The translations under genes and the position numbers were made by a program. The notes under the pieces were generated by a model, which made no database searches, was not told the origin of the DNA, and was given only the letters and a program-made list of their open reading frames with translations. DNA of 64,000 nucleotides from Bog-473 sp963781955 (lineage in GTDB: Bacteria; Actinomycetota; Acidimicrobiia; Acidimicrobiales; RAAP-2): assembly GCA_963781955.1 (NCBI GenBank), contig CAWAHU010000002.1, positions 248,001-312,000 on the forward strand. Reading direction: 5' to 3'. The number at the start of each line of letters is the position of its first letter. Positions within the stretch are counted from its first letter, which is position 1. Shown here in pieces: positions 35,004 through 42,969 of this stretch.

Positions 35004-36118
35004 GGACCGTGGGCGTCCGTGCCCGCGGGGCGCCGCGGCGGCGACGCTTGGAGCGCATGACGGGCGTCGGCCCGGCCCGACTGCATGAAGGCGGGCCATT
35101 CGGCGTTGTTCAGGAACTGGCGGTAGAAGCCGACGCCTCGCACCTTCTCGTAGGGTACGGGCTCCAACATCACCACGTCAGTGGCGCCACGCAGGCGAGC
35201 CAGGTTGACGCGGGCCAGCTCGCTCTGCTGACAGGTCCGGACCTGGCTGGCCACGTGGAGAATGCTGGCCCGCCGGTCCTGCCAACCCGTCGCGTCCTCA
35301 CCGGCGAACTCGGGCGGGTAGAAGCCGTTGATGGCCAGGGCGACGTCGCAGGTCTCCTCGAGCTCGAGCACCGGCCGCACCGGGAAGATGTCGACGAGGC
35401 CCCCGTCGCACCAGGAGCGTCCGTCGAGCGGCACGGGCGCGACGAACAGGGGCAGAGCGATCGCCATGCGAATGGCCCGGGCCACACTGAGGTCGGGGTA
35501 CGTCCGCGGGCCGATGTACTCGAGCCGGTTCTCCTCGACGCTCCAGATCGGCGCGTACGCCGGTATCTCGAGCTGGGCCAACGTCATGTCGCCCAGCAGA
35601 CGCCGGAACGTAGCCTCGATCTGCTCCCCCCGGATCATTCCGGCGAAGCCCCGTCCGGCGGTCGTCACCAACGAGGACAACCGCCGCCAATCGACGTCCA
35701 CGTAGTCACTGGGCTGGAAGCCGAGCATGAATTCGGCCACCTCCGCGGCGGGGATGCCGGCCGCCACCGGGAACCCGAAGAGCGCCGACCCCGAGCACAG
35801 TGAGATCACCGCCGGGCGCACGCCCGCCTCCTCGAGAGCACGGGCCGCTCCCACGACCGAAGCCAGGGCGCCGCTGCCACCGGTGGCCATGAGCGCGAGG
35901 CGCTTCCCCTCGAGCCAGTCCACCCGGAAGGGCTCGAGCGGCGGGAAGGGCTCGCGTTCGGTCGGGCGGGCCCGCTCGCCCGGCAGCACCATGAGGGCCC
36001 GGCGGACGTCGGTCAGCAGGCCCACGTCGTCGCGGATGCCGTCGGCCCACGAGCGCATCACGGTGATCACGTCGAAGTACTGGCGTAGACGGAACACGTC
36101 GAGGGCGGCGCTCAGCAC
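34970..36118 (-). CDS. Patatin-like protein with altered nucleophile elbow
   Basis: About 382 residues. The patatin oxyanion loop (ATGGSGALASVVGAARALEEAG) and catalytic DGG (WCDGGLVDIFPVRP) are present. The elbow reads SLCSGSALFG, where GTSAGAL is usual: the serine (about Ser109) remains but both flanking glycines differ. It could be a diverged lipase or inactive. The GTG at 36118 overlaps the WS/DGAT stop by seven bases, so the two are coupled. The open frame upstream of this GTG is an out-of-frame extension. Confidence 0.8.
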   Translation of the reverse strand: MLSAALDVFRLRQYFDVITVMRSWADGIRDDVGLLTDVRRALMVLPGERARPTEREPFPPLEPFRVDWLEGKRLALMATGGSGALASVVGAARALEEAGVRPAVISLCSGSALFGFPVAAGIPAAEVAEFMLGFQPSDYVDVDWRRLSSLVTTAGRGFAGMIRGEQIEATFRRLLGDMTLAQLEIPAYAPIWSVEENRLEYIGPRTYPDLSVARAIRMAIALPLFVAPVPLDGRSWCDGGLVDIFPVRPVLELEETCDVALAINGFYPPEFAGEDATGWQDRRASILHVASQVRTCQQSELARVNLARLRGATDVVMLEPVPYEKVRGVGFYRQFLNNAEWPAFMQSGRADARHALQASPPRRPAGTDAHGPHAVPKTLVSS

Positions 36119-37509
36119 GGGCGGTGTTCCTCCTCGGTGCGCGCCGCGCCGATGACCTCGGCGAAGCCCTCGGAAAGGCACTCGACGAGAAGCTCGTGGT
36201 CCGGCACCGCCGTGGTGTCCACCGTGATGCCGATGCAGCACGAGCCGTCGTACGAGAAGAGGGTGGCGTTCATGGCGGCTCCGATCGTCGGGCCGAAGGC
36301 GAAGTAGCCCGATACCCGCGCCCCGCACAAGAAGACCTGGGCTGGGAAACCTGGGACATCGCTGGCCAGGAAGTCCACGTGTTTGAGCATGTTGCCGATC
36401 ACCGTCGTGGGCACGAGGTTCAGCGCTCCGGCGATGGTCTCTGTCAACGCCAGCGACCGCTCGGCGCGGGCGGCCCGGCAGCGGACCCCGATGGCGCGCA
36501 TGCGGCTGACCGGGTCCGCCTCGTCCACCGGCAGGCGGAGCCGCTGCAGCGTGATCCTGTTCCCACCGGGGGGGTCGTCGGCCTTCCGGATGCTGATCGG
36601 GAAGGTCACCGTCAACTCGTCGACGCTGGCCCCGTGGTGCGCGTGGTAGCGGCGCAAGCCGCCGGTCACCGCGGCCAGGAAGCTGTCATTGAGCGTCCCA
36701 CCTGCGGCGGCACCCGCCTGCTTCAGCTCGTCCAGGCCGACGGTCAGCTCGTGCAGAGCCCGTCCGGGCCCACGTTCGGTCATGACGGGTGACAGCGCCC
36801 TCGAGATCGGCCGGACGGTGCGCCACACCGAGCCGGCGGTCTCCACCACGTCCGCTCCCGTACCCAGGGGATGGCGCACGACCCTGGCAGCAGCGTTTGG
36901 CGCGCCGTGGACGGCATGGACCAGCCCGTCGTAGAGACGGTTGGCCCGCTCCGTCAGCGCCTGGACCGTGAGCCGGTTCTGACCCAGCTGCTCGCCGACG
37001 GGCGGCGCCGGCAGCGGGTCCGTGACCGTGTGTTCCGCCTCGGCGTCGAAGAGCGCCACCGCCAGTTGCACGCCACCAATCCCGTCGGCGATCGAGTGGT
37101 GCATCTTCGTGATCATGGCGGCCCGGCCGTGCGTCAACCCCTCGACCAGGGTGAACTCCCACAACGGGCGTGTGTGGTCGAAGCCGGTCATAGCGGCCAG
37201 CGCGGCGAGTCCGAGCACTTCCTCCGGGCCGTGCGGTGCCGGGGCGTCGACCCGGCGCAGGTGCCAGGCGATGTCGAAGTGTGCATCGGTCACCCAGCGG
37301 GGCGTGGCCAGGCGCGCCGGTACCTCGACCAGGTGCTGCCGGAACGAGGGGATCAGGCGGGTCGCCCGCTCCAGGCGCATCACCAGGTCCTCCCAGGGAG
37401 GCGTCGCGTCCAGCCATGCGATTCCGACGACGGTGGAGCGCAGTTCGGGATCGCCCTCCATGTACCAGGTGAAGGCGTCGTTCTGGCGCATGAACGGCGA
37501 AGACCTCAT
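36112..37509 (-). CDS. WS/DGAT family acyltransferase
   Basis: 465 residues, complete. The catalytic motif HHSIADG is at residues 137-143, preceded by RPLWEFTLVEGLTHGRAAM. The late conserved segment reads VPTTVIGNMLKHVDFLASDVPG. Members make triacylglycerol or wax esters from acyl-CoA. It is coupled to the downstream patatin-like gene. A frameshifted paralogue lies at 23796-25194. The ATG at 37509 has no clear Shine-Dalgarno; ATG at codon 7 is possible. Confidence 0.93.
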   Translation of the reverse strand: MRSSPFMRQNDAFTWYMEGDPELRSTVVGIAWLDATPPWEDLVMRLERATRLIPSFRQHLVEVPARLATPRWVTDAHFDIAWHLRRVDAPAPHGPEEVLGLAALAAMTGFDHTRPLWEFTLVEGLTHGRAAMITKMHHSIADGIGGVQLAVALFDAEAEHTVTDPLPAPPVGEQLGQNRLTVQALTERANRLYDGLVHAVHGAPNAAARVVRHPLGTGADVVETAGSVWRTVRPISRALSPVMTERGPGRALHELTVGLDELKQAGAAAGGTLNDSFLAAVTGGLRRYHAHHGASVDELTVTFPISIRKADDPPGGNRITLQRLRLPVDEADPVSRMRAIGVRCRAARAERSLALTETIAGALNLVPTTVIGNMLKHVDFLASDVPGFPAQVFLCGARVSGYFAFGPTIGAAMNATLFSYDGSCCIGITVDTTAVPDHELLVECLSEGFAEVIGAARTEEEHRPC

Positions 37510-37588
37510 ACGTCCAGCTAGCCACCCGTCCCGGGCGTCGTCTAGAGACCAAGGTCACTGACCCCGGGCGGTGCCGGGGGTGGGTGCC

Positions 37589-38320
37589 TCAGTGCAGCAG
37601 GTCGGGGTCGGCGGCGAGCTCGGCCCGCACCGCCACCTCCCAGAAGCCGATGAACCCTTCGCCGTCGCTACGCGCCATGAAGTCGACGAACGACTGCGGG
37701 AGCCGGGACCCGCCGGTATGACCGGCGGCGCGTGCGTACCACGCACGCTGGCAGCGCTGCTCGAGCGCCACCGCCCGCTGGTGGACGGCCCGGGCCGATC
37801 CGCCCAGTACGAAGACCCCGTGGCCGGCGAGCAACGCCATGGAGCTCTTGCCCATCTGCTCGACCGCACGCCGGGCGTTCGAGGAGTCGTTGACCGGGCC
37901 CCCGTACTCGTCGACCAGGGTCAGCGTCCCTCCGCCGAGTGCCGAGCTCTGGTCGAGGATGGGCGGCAGCTCGCCCATGTCGGCCCACACCGTGCCGAAG
38001 AGCGGATGGTTGTGCAGTGCCCACCCGACGTCGGCGCGCACCTTGTGCAATTCGAGGTGGATCGGGATCCCGAGCGGGACCGGCCACTCCCCCTCGACCA
38101 CGTTGCCGTCGAGGTCGATGCGCAACACCTGGGACGGGCGCAACTCGGCCCAGGTGAGCAGCCATGGGTTGCAGAGCAACGTCCCGTCACCAAGGTTGTG
38201 CGTGATGTGCCCGGCCAGGTGGTCGTTGTAGCCCTCACGCCACAGGGCGCGCGCCAGGACGACGAGCTCCTCGCGAGGTGTGAGGTCGGGAATCAGCTTC
38301 TCCGCGGTCGGGGTGAACAC
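37589..38320 (-). CDS. Class II aldolase/adducin family protein
   Basis: 243 residues. The zinc ligands of the family are visible in ALHNHPLFG and in LLAGHGVFVLG, and the start (PREELVVLARALWREGYNDHLAGHITHN) is typical. Members are fuculose/ribulose-phosphate aldolases or decarboxylase-like enzymes; the substrate here is unknown. GTG 38320 has a strong GAGGAGG six bases upstream. It begins 12 bases after the amidohydrolase stop, so they form one operon. Confidence 0.9.
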   Translation of the reverse strand: MFTPTAEKLIPDLTPREELVVLARALWREGYNDHLAGHITHNLGDGTLLCNPWLLTWAELRPSQVLRIDLDGNVVEGEWPVPLGIPIHLELHKVRADVGWALHNHPLFGTVWADMGELPPILDQSSALGGGTLTLVDEYGGPVNDSSNARRAVEQMGKSSMALLAGHGVFVLGGSARAVHQRAVALEQRCQRAWYARAAGHTGGSRLPQSFVDFMARSDGEGFIGFWEVAVRAELAADPDLLH

Positions 38321-38332
38321 GGGCGCCTCCTC

Positions 38333-39514
38333 TCAGCGCGGTACGACAGCATCGGGCAACGGGTGACGGTAGAGCGCGGCGGCGTTCTCGCAGCACATGG
38401 CCCGCAGCTCGTCGACTGGGATGTGGCCCCAGCACTCGGCGATCACCTGCTGCGTGTCGGGCCACGTCCCGTCGCCGTGAGGGTAGTCCACCTCGACCAT
38501 GATGTTCTCGACGCCGATCGCGTGCCGCGTGTCGATGGTCGACGGGTCGTCGATCGTGCAGAACCAGAAGTTGCGCCGCAGGACGTCGGCTGGACGCATG
38601 TCCCAGCCCTTGCCGTACCCCGACCGGTCGACCATGTTGTCGAGCCGGTCGATCAGCATGGCCACCCACCCGATGCCGCCCTCGCTCATGGCGATCTTGA
38701 GGTCTGGGTGGCGCACCGGGTACTCCGACCACAGCCACTCGGCGCACGCGGTCAGCGACAGCTGGCCGAACAGCGTGGCCCCGAGCTGCAGGCCCGGACC
38801 GCCCGGGGGCGCCACGGCGACGCCGGTGCTGCCCACGTGTAGGGAGATCACGGTGTCCGTCTCCACGGCGGCAGCGACGATGGGGTCCCAGTGGGCGCGG
38901 TCCCACAGCGACGGCAGTCCGATGACGTGGGGTCGCTCGGGGAAGGTCACCGACGTGAAGCCACGGGTTGCGTTGCGACGGATCTCGGCTGCCGCCAGCT
39001 CGGGATCGGACAGGTAGGTGATGCCGAGCGGCACGATCCGGTCCGGATGCGGCGTGTACCACTCCTCGAAGAGCCAGTCGTTCCAGGCCCGAACGCAGGC
39101 CATACCGAGGGCGTGGTCCTCGCAGGAGAAGAAGACGCGCCCACAGAACCCCGAGATCTGCGACGGGAAGTTCACCGAGGCCCACACCCCGTTGATGTCC
39201 ATGTCGTGCACTCGTGCATCGACGTCGTAGCACCCCGGCCGCATCTGGTCGAAGCGGAAGGGCTCGAGGCCATAGGTCTCGGGCCGCCGTCCCGCCACCG
39301 CGTTCATCCCCACCTGCGTGTACCGCTCGCCCTCGAACTCCCACACTTGGTGCCCGTTCGCCGTCTCCACGATGTGCGGCGCGCGGTCGGCCAGTGCACC
39401 GGGGATTCTCCCTTCGAACGTGTGGGCAGGCTCCACCACATGGTCGTCCACCGAGATCACCGTGTAGCGCACCTCTCGCGGCCCGGGTTCCGGGAGGAAG
39501 AGCTCGTCTCGCAC
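38333..39514 (-). CDS. Amidohydrolase family protein (ACMSD-like)
   Basis: About 393 residues. It starts TVISVDDHVVEPAHTFEGRIP (metal-binding DDH), has ISLHVGSTG in the middle strand and ends with VDYPHGDGTWPDTQ, the Asp/His segment of amidohydrolase_2 enzymes. GTG 39514 is six bases after CATACT. With the downstream class II aldolase it may form a small catabolic operon. The first gene of the window belongs to the same family. Confidence 0.9.
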   Translation of the reverse strand: MRDELFLPEPGPREVRYTVISVDDHVVEPAHTFEGRIPGALADRAPHIVETANGHQVWEFEGERYTQVGMNAVAGRRPETYGLEPFRFDQMRPGCYDVDARVHDMDINGVWASVNFPSQISGFCGRVFFSCEDHALGMACVRAWNDWLFEEWYTPHPDRIVPLGITYLSDPELAAAEIRRNATRGFTSVTFPERPHVIGLPSLWDRAHWDPIVAAAVETDTVISLHVGSTGVAVAPPGGPGLQLGATLFGQLSLTACAEWLWSEYPVRHPDLKIAMSEGGIGWVAMLIDRLDNMVDRSGYGKGWDMRPADVLRRNFWFCTIDDPSTIDTRHAIGVENIMVEVDYPHGDGTWPDTQQVIAECWGHIPVDELRAMCCENAAALYRHPLPDAVVPR

Positions 39515-39520
39515 GTTGGG

Positions 39521-39526
39521 AGTATG
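39521..39526 (-). promoter_or_regulatory. Leaderless -10 element CATACT
   Basis: On the minus strand CATACT is followed by six bases (CCCAAC) and the GTG at 39514. It is one base from TATACT. Confidence 0.42.
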
Positions 39527-39615
39527 CCCGACGTCGCGCCAGTCGCGCCCGAGTGGTCCCTCGTTCGCGGACCCGGCAGATGAATACTGGGGCCGAGTAG
39601 GGGAAAGGAGTGGGT

Positions 39616-40431
39616 GTGATCGCACTCGTCATCGTCTCGACGTTCGTGGTGCTGGTGCTCGGTGTCCTGGTGGCCGGGCTCCTGCGCAGCCATGCCGACA
39701 TCCTGCGCTCGCTGCACGAACTCGGTATGGGCGTCGGGGACCCGGCGGCGTCCGGGACCGTCCCGGCCGCCACCCCCGTTCCCCTCGCGGCACCGTCGAG
39801 CGCCCCGGGATTGGGTGCCGCGCCCGCCGTGGCCGGCGTCACCCCTGCCGGCGATGCTCGGGCCGTCGCGGTCGATCACGGCGACCGTCTGACCCTCCTC
39901 GGATTCCTCTCGTCGGGCTGCGCGACCTGCATCACCTTCTGGGAGGCCCTCCAGGCGCCGGGGCTGCTCGACCTCCCGGTCGGCACGCGGGTCGTCATCG
40001 TCACCAAGGGCCCGGACCGCGAGATCCCCTCCGAGGTGGCGGCCCGGTCCGACGGCCGGGTTCCGGTGGTCATGTCGACCGAGGCCTGGCTCGACTACGC
40101 GGTCCCGGGGTCCCCCTTCTTCGTCCTGGTCGACGGCGCCACCGGTCGAAAGGTCGGCCAGGGTGTCGCGAGCCACGTCGGGCAGCTGGCCGAATTGGTG
40201 CGGCGGGCCGAGCACGATCGGGGTTCGCCGGCCGTCGCAGAGCCCACTGCCTCCGAGAGCGGGTTGGACGGTCCGGCACGCGCTGCGGCGGCCGACGAGG
40301 TGCTTCGTGCCGCCGGCATCCGGCCCGGCGACCCGAGCCTCTACCCGCGCTCGCTCGACGACGTCTTCCCGTTCGGCCAGGCGGCGCCGGGCCCGGCCGA
40401 GGTGGGCGCCGACCGGGCCGGGGCGGGCTGA
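39616..40431 (+). CDS. MauD-like membrane-anchored thioredoxin-fold protein
   Basis: About 271 residues. One N-terminal membrane helix (MIALVIVSTFVVLVLGVLV) is followed by a Pro/Ala linker and a thioredoxin-like domain with LLGFLSSGCATCITFWEAL (Cys102, Cys105) and the cis-Pro segment VPGSPFFVLVDG. TlpA/MauD proteins reduce or isomerise disulfides outside the cytoplasm; MauD is needed to mature the cysteine-rich methylamine dehydrogenase small subunit. AAAGGAG five bases before GTG 39616 selects that start over 39610. First gene of the Mau-like cluster. Confidence 0.8.
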   Translation: MIALVIVSTFVVLVLGVLVAGLLRSHADILRSLHELGMGVGDPAASGTVPAATPVPLAAPSSAPGLGAAPAVAGVTPAGDARAVAVDHGDRLTLLGFLSSGCATCITFWEALQAPGLLDLPVGTRVVIVTKGPDREIPSEVAARSDGRVPVVMSTEAWLDYAVPGSPFFVLVDGATGRKVGQGVASHVGQLAELVRRAEHDRGSPAVAEPTASESGLDGPARAAAADEVLRAAGIRPGDPSLYPRSLDDVFPFGQAAPGPAEVGADRAGAG

Positions 40432-40439
40432 CGCCGCCC

Positions 40440-40943
40440 GTGGCCACCATCGCCGCCCACGGCATCACGGCGCGCCTGCCGGGAGGCTTCGAGGGAAGGA
40501 TCTTCGTCCGTCCACCGATGCACGGACCCACCTACCCCGTGGCGCAGTTCGCCACCTTCGCCATCCCCGACGACGCCGGTGACTTCGGGAGCGGCGCCGT
40601 ACAGCTCATGAGACCCCCCGACATCTTCGCCACCCTCTTCGAGTACGGGCCCGAGAGCGCCGGGCGGGCGCTGTTCGCCCGGCAGGGCAGGCCCGCCTCG
40701 TTCTCCGAATCCGACTTCTCGCCCATGACGCTGCGGCGCGGCATCCCCGGGCAGTCCGGCACGCAGGTCTTCTTCACCGAGGGCGGTCGCCCGTTCTCGC
40801 TCTACGCCGTCCTGGGCAGCCATTCCATGCGTCGCGCGCTGGTACCGCGCGTCAACGCGCTCCTCGGCTGCTTCGCCGTCGGTCCGGTCTCGGGCGCCGC
40901 CCCAGCCGGGGGGCTCCCCGTCGCGAGGCCGGCATGGAACTGA
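40440..40943 (+). CDS. Uncharacterised protein of the Mau-like cluster
   Basis: 167 residues, no signal peptide or membrane helix. It reads as a beta-rich domain (VATIAAHGITARLPGGFEGR, then YPVAQFATFAIPDD, GTQVFFTEGGRPFSLYAVLG) with one cysteine near the end. No family is recognised. It lies eight bases after the MauD-like gene and overlaps the MauE-like gene by ten bases, so it belongs to the operon and may be a cytoplasmic partner. Confidence 0.65.
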   Translation: MATIAAHGITARLPGGFEGRIFVRPPMHGPTYPVAQFATFAIPDDAGDFGSGAVQLMRPPDIFATLFEYGPESAGRALFARQGRPASFSESDFSPMTLRRGIPGQSGTQVFFTEGGRPFSLYAVLGSHSMRRALVPRVNALLGCFAVGPVSGAAPAGGLPVARPAWN

Positions 40944-41506
40944 TCGGCCTCTACCTGATCGCCTCGGTCCTCCTCGTCCTGGCCGGCGTGGCCAAGGCCC
41001 GACGACCGGACGACACGGCGACGGCACTGGCCGAGCTCCTCGGCGCGCCGGTCCGCCGCGCTGCCCTGCGCACGCTGGTCCGGGTGGGCGCGCTCGTTGA
41101 GGCCGTCCTCGGTGCCGTCGCCTTGGTGTTCCCCCGACCGGTCCCGGCCGCACTGGTGGCGCTGTCCTACCTGGCCTTCGCCGCCGTGGTGGTCGTGGCC
41201 AGGCGTCATGGTGGGGCACTCTCGACCTGTGCCTGCTTCGGCCGGCCCGACACCCCGCCCACGACGGTGCACCTCGTGCTCAACCTCGTCCTCGCAGGAT
41301 CAGCCGCCATGGTGGCCGCCGGAGCCCCCGGCGACGGCACGGTGGCCACCGAGCTGGCCCGTCAGCCATGGGCCGGGGCCCCGCTCCTCTTCGTGAGCGC
41401 CGTCGGAACCTGGCTCGCCTTCCTGGCGCTCTCGGCTCTCGGCACGCTCGAAGGCGCTCGCGCCCTGGTCGACGCCTCGGCGCGGCGCGGGGCGGCCACG
41501 CCATGA
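40934..41506 (+). CDS. MauE/DoxX-like membrane protein
   Basis: 190 residues, four to five membrane helices starting MELIGLYLIASVLLVLAGVAK. Between helices it has STCACFGRPD (Cys99, Cys101), the cysteine pair characteristic of MauE-type proteins. MauE with MauD is required for disulfide formation and export-linked maturation of methylamine dehydrogenase. The stop overlaps the next ATG (ATGA). Confidence 0.82.
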   Translation: MELIGLYLIASVLLVLAGVAKARRPDDTATALAELLGAPVRRAALRTLVRVGALVEAVLGAVALVFPRPVPAALVALSYLAFAAVVVVARRHGGALSTCACFGRPDTPPTTVHLVLNLVLAGSAAMVAAGAPGDGTVATELARQPWAGAPLLFVSAVGTWLAFLALSALGTLEGARALVDASARRGAATP

Positions 41507-42903
41507 GCCTCTCCACCGCGCTGGTCGACCGGGCGGCCAAGGCCCTCGAAGGACGCATGTCGCGGCGCAACCTCATCAACCGCTCGGCCTACGTGGGGAG
41601 TGCCGTGGCGGTGGGCTCGGGGGTCGACCTGGCTCTCAGGCCGGGAACGGCGTACGGGGCCATCTGTCGATGCGGGAACACCGGATGCGGCTGCGGCAGC
41701 ACCTGTTGCTCGGGCTTCTCAGAGTTCTGCTGCGCCGTCAGCGGATACAACTACTGCCCCGAGAACACCGTGATGGGCGGTTGGTGGGTGGCCGACAACT
41801 CCTCCTACTGCGGCGGCCCCCGCTACTACATGGACTGCAACGCGACCTGCTCGTGTGACAACGGCTGCAGCGGGGGTTTCCCCTTCTGCTCAACGGGATG
41901 CGACGGCGTCTCGTGCGGGTGCGGCTCGCGGGGGTGCGACTCCTACCTGACCAGCTGCCTGCAATTCCGCTACGGCCAGTGCAACCAGGACGTGGCGTGC
42001 ATGGGCCGCATCGTGTGCCGCGTCGTCGCCTGCGTTCCGCCGTGGACCGTGGACCCATCGTGCACGACGGCGGTCGCGGTCGACAACGCCACCGCCGAGC
42101 AGAACGAACCGTGTTGGACGCCGGCACCTCCGGCACCCCCCTGCCATTCGGTCTTGACCAGTTGCCAGACCGTCGGGATGATCCCGAGCGGTGACGGCGC
42201 CGGCTACGCCGTCCTGACCTCGTTCGGGAAACTCATCGCCTACGGCGACTTCACGTCGGCGGGAGACGCGTCGTCACTCCCACTCGCTTCGCCCGTCGTG
42301 GCCGGCGCCACCTGCCGCACCGGGGGCTACTGGCTGGTGGCGGCCGACGGGGGCATCTTCGCCTACGGCGGCGCGCCCTTCCTCGGCTCCATGGGCGGTC
42401 AACCGCTCAACGCGCCGGTGGTGGGCATGGCCGGAACGCCGTCGGGGCACGGTTACTGGCTGGTAGCGGCCGACGGCGGCATCTTCGCCTACGGCGACGC
42501 CGCGTTCTTCGGCTCCATGGGCGGTCACCCGCTCAACGCGGCGATGGTCGGCATGGCGGGCACGCCGTCGGGGCACGGCTACTGGACCGTGGCGGCCGAC
42601 GGGGGCATCTTCGCCTACGGCGACGCCGCGTTCTTCGGCTCCATGGGCGGTCACCCGCTCAACGCGGCGATGGTCGGCATGGCGGGCACGCCGTCGGGGC
42701 ACGGCTACTGGACCGTGGCGGCCGACGGGGGCATCTTCGCCTACGGCGACGCCGCGTTCGACGGGTCCTCCGGCAGCATCCACCTGGTGCGGCCCGTGGT
42801 CGGCATGGCCGGCTACGGCGACGACGCCGGCTACTGGCTCGTGGCGAGCGACGGGGGCATCTTCGCCTATGGCCGCGCACCCTACCTGGGCTCGGCCGCA
42901 TGA
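41503..42903 (+). CDS. Tat-exported, MauA-like cysteine-rich domain fused to 42-residue repeats
   Basis: 466 residues. The N-terminus carries a long twin-arginine leader (MSRRNLINR). Residues 55-221 contain 28 cysteines. The stretch NYCPENTVMGGWWVADNS, with YMDCNATC after it, lines up with methylamine dehydrogenase light chain: Trp94/95 at the place of the first TTQ tryptophan and Asp111 at that of the Asp needed for hydroxylation. A second TTQ tryptophan is not evident at the expected spacing; Trp181 is a candidate. Residues about 230-466 are six copies of a GYWxVAADGGIFAYG repeat, possibly a beta-propeller. The cofactor and reaction are unknown. Confidence 0.75.
   Translation: MSLSTALVDRAAKALEGRMSRRNLINRSAYVGSAVAVGSGVDLALRPGTAYGAICRCGNTGCGCGSTCCSGFSEFCCAVSGYNYCPENTVMGGWWVADNSSYCGGPRYYMDCNATCSCDNGCSGGFPFCSTGCDGVSCGCGSRGCDSYLTSCLQFRYGQCNQDVACMGRIVCRVVACVPPWTVDPSCTTAVAVDNATAEQNEPCWTPAPPAPPCHSVLTSCQTVGMIPSGDGAGYAVLTSFGKLIAYGDFTSAGDASSLPLASPVVAGATCRTGGYWLVAADGGIFAYGGAPFLGSMGGQPLNAPVVGMAGTPSGHGYWLVAADGGIFAYGDAAFFGSMGGHPLNAAMVGMAGTPSGHGYWTVAADGGIFAYGDAAFFGSMGGHPLNAAMVGMAGTPSGHGYWTVAADGGIFAYGDAAFDGSSGSIHLVRPVVGMAGYGDDAGYWLVASDGGIFAYGRAPYLGSAA
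42478..42759 (+). repeat. 126-bp tandem duplication inside the MauA-like gene
   Basis: The 156 bases at 42478-42633 recur exactly at 42604-42759, an offset of 126 bases (42 codons). Other repeat units in the same gene are only similar. This is a recent in-frame duplication of one repeat, or a place where an assembler could miscount copies. Confidence 0.85.
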
Positions 42904-42969
42904 CACCGGGTCGGACAACGGTCGGACCACAGGGAGCACCCGAGGGACCACCAGAGTGAGAGGAACCTC

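Noticed and set aside
42310..42900. Possible CRISPR-like or mobile repeat array
   Set aside because: The 126-base periodicity is in frame and codes for 42-residue protein repeats; there are no spacers.
41503..42903. Functional methylamine dehydrogenase small subunit (mauA)
   Set aside because: A second TTQ tryptophan is not at the expected spacing, the cysteine content is far higher, and no mauB or mauG accompanies it; 'MauA-like' is the most that can be said.
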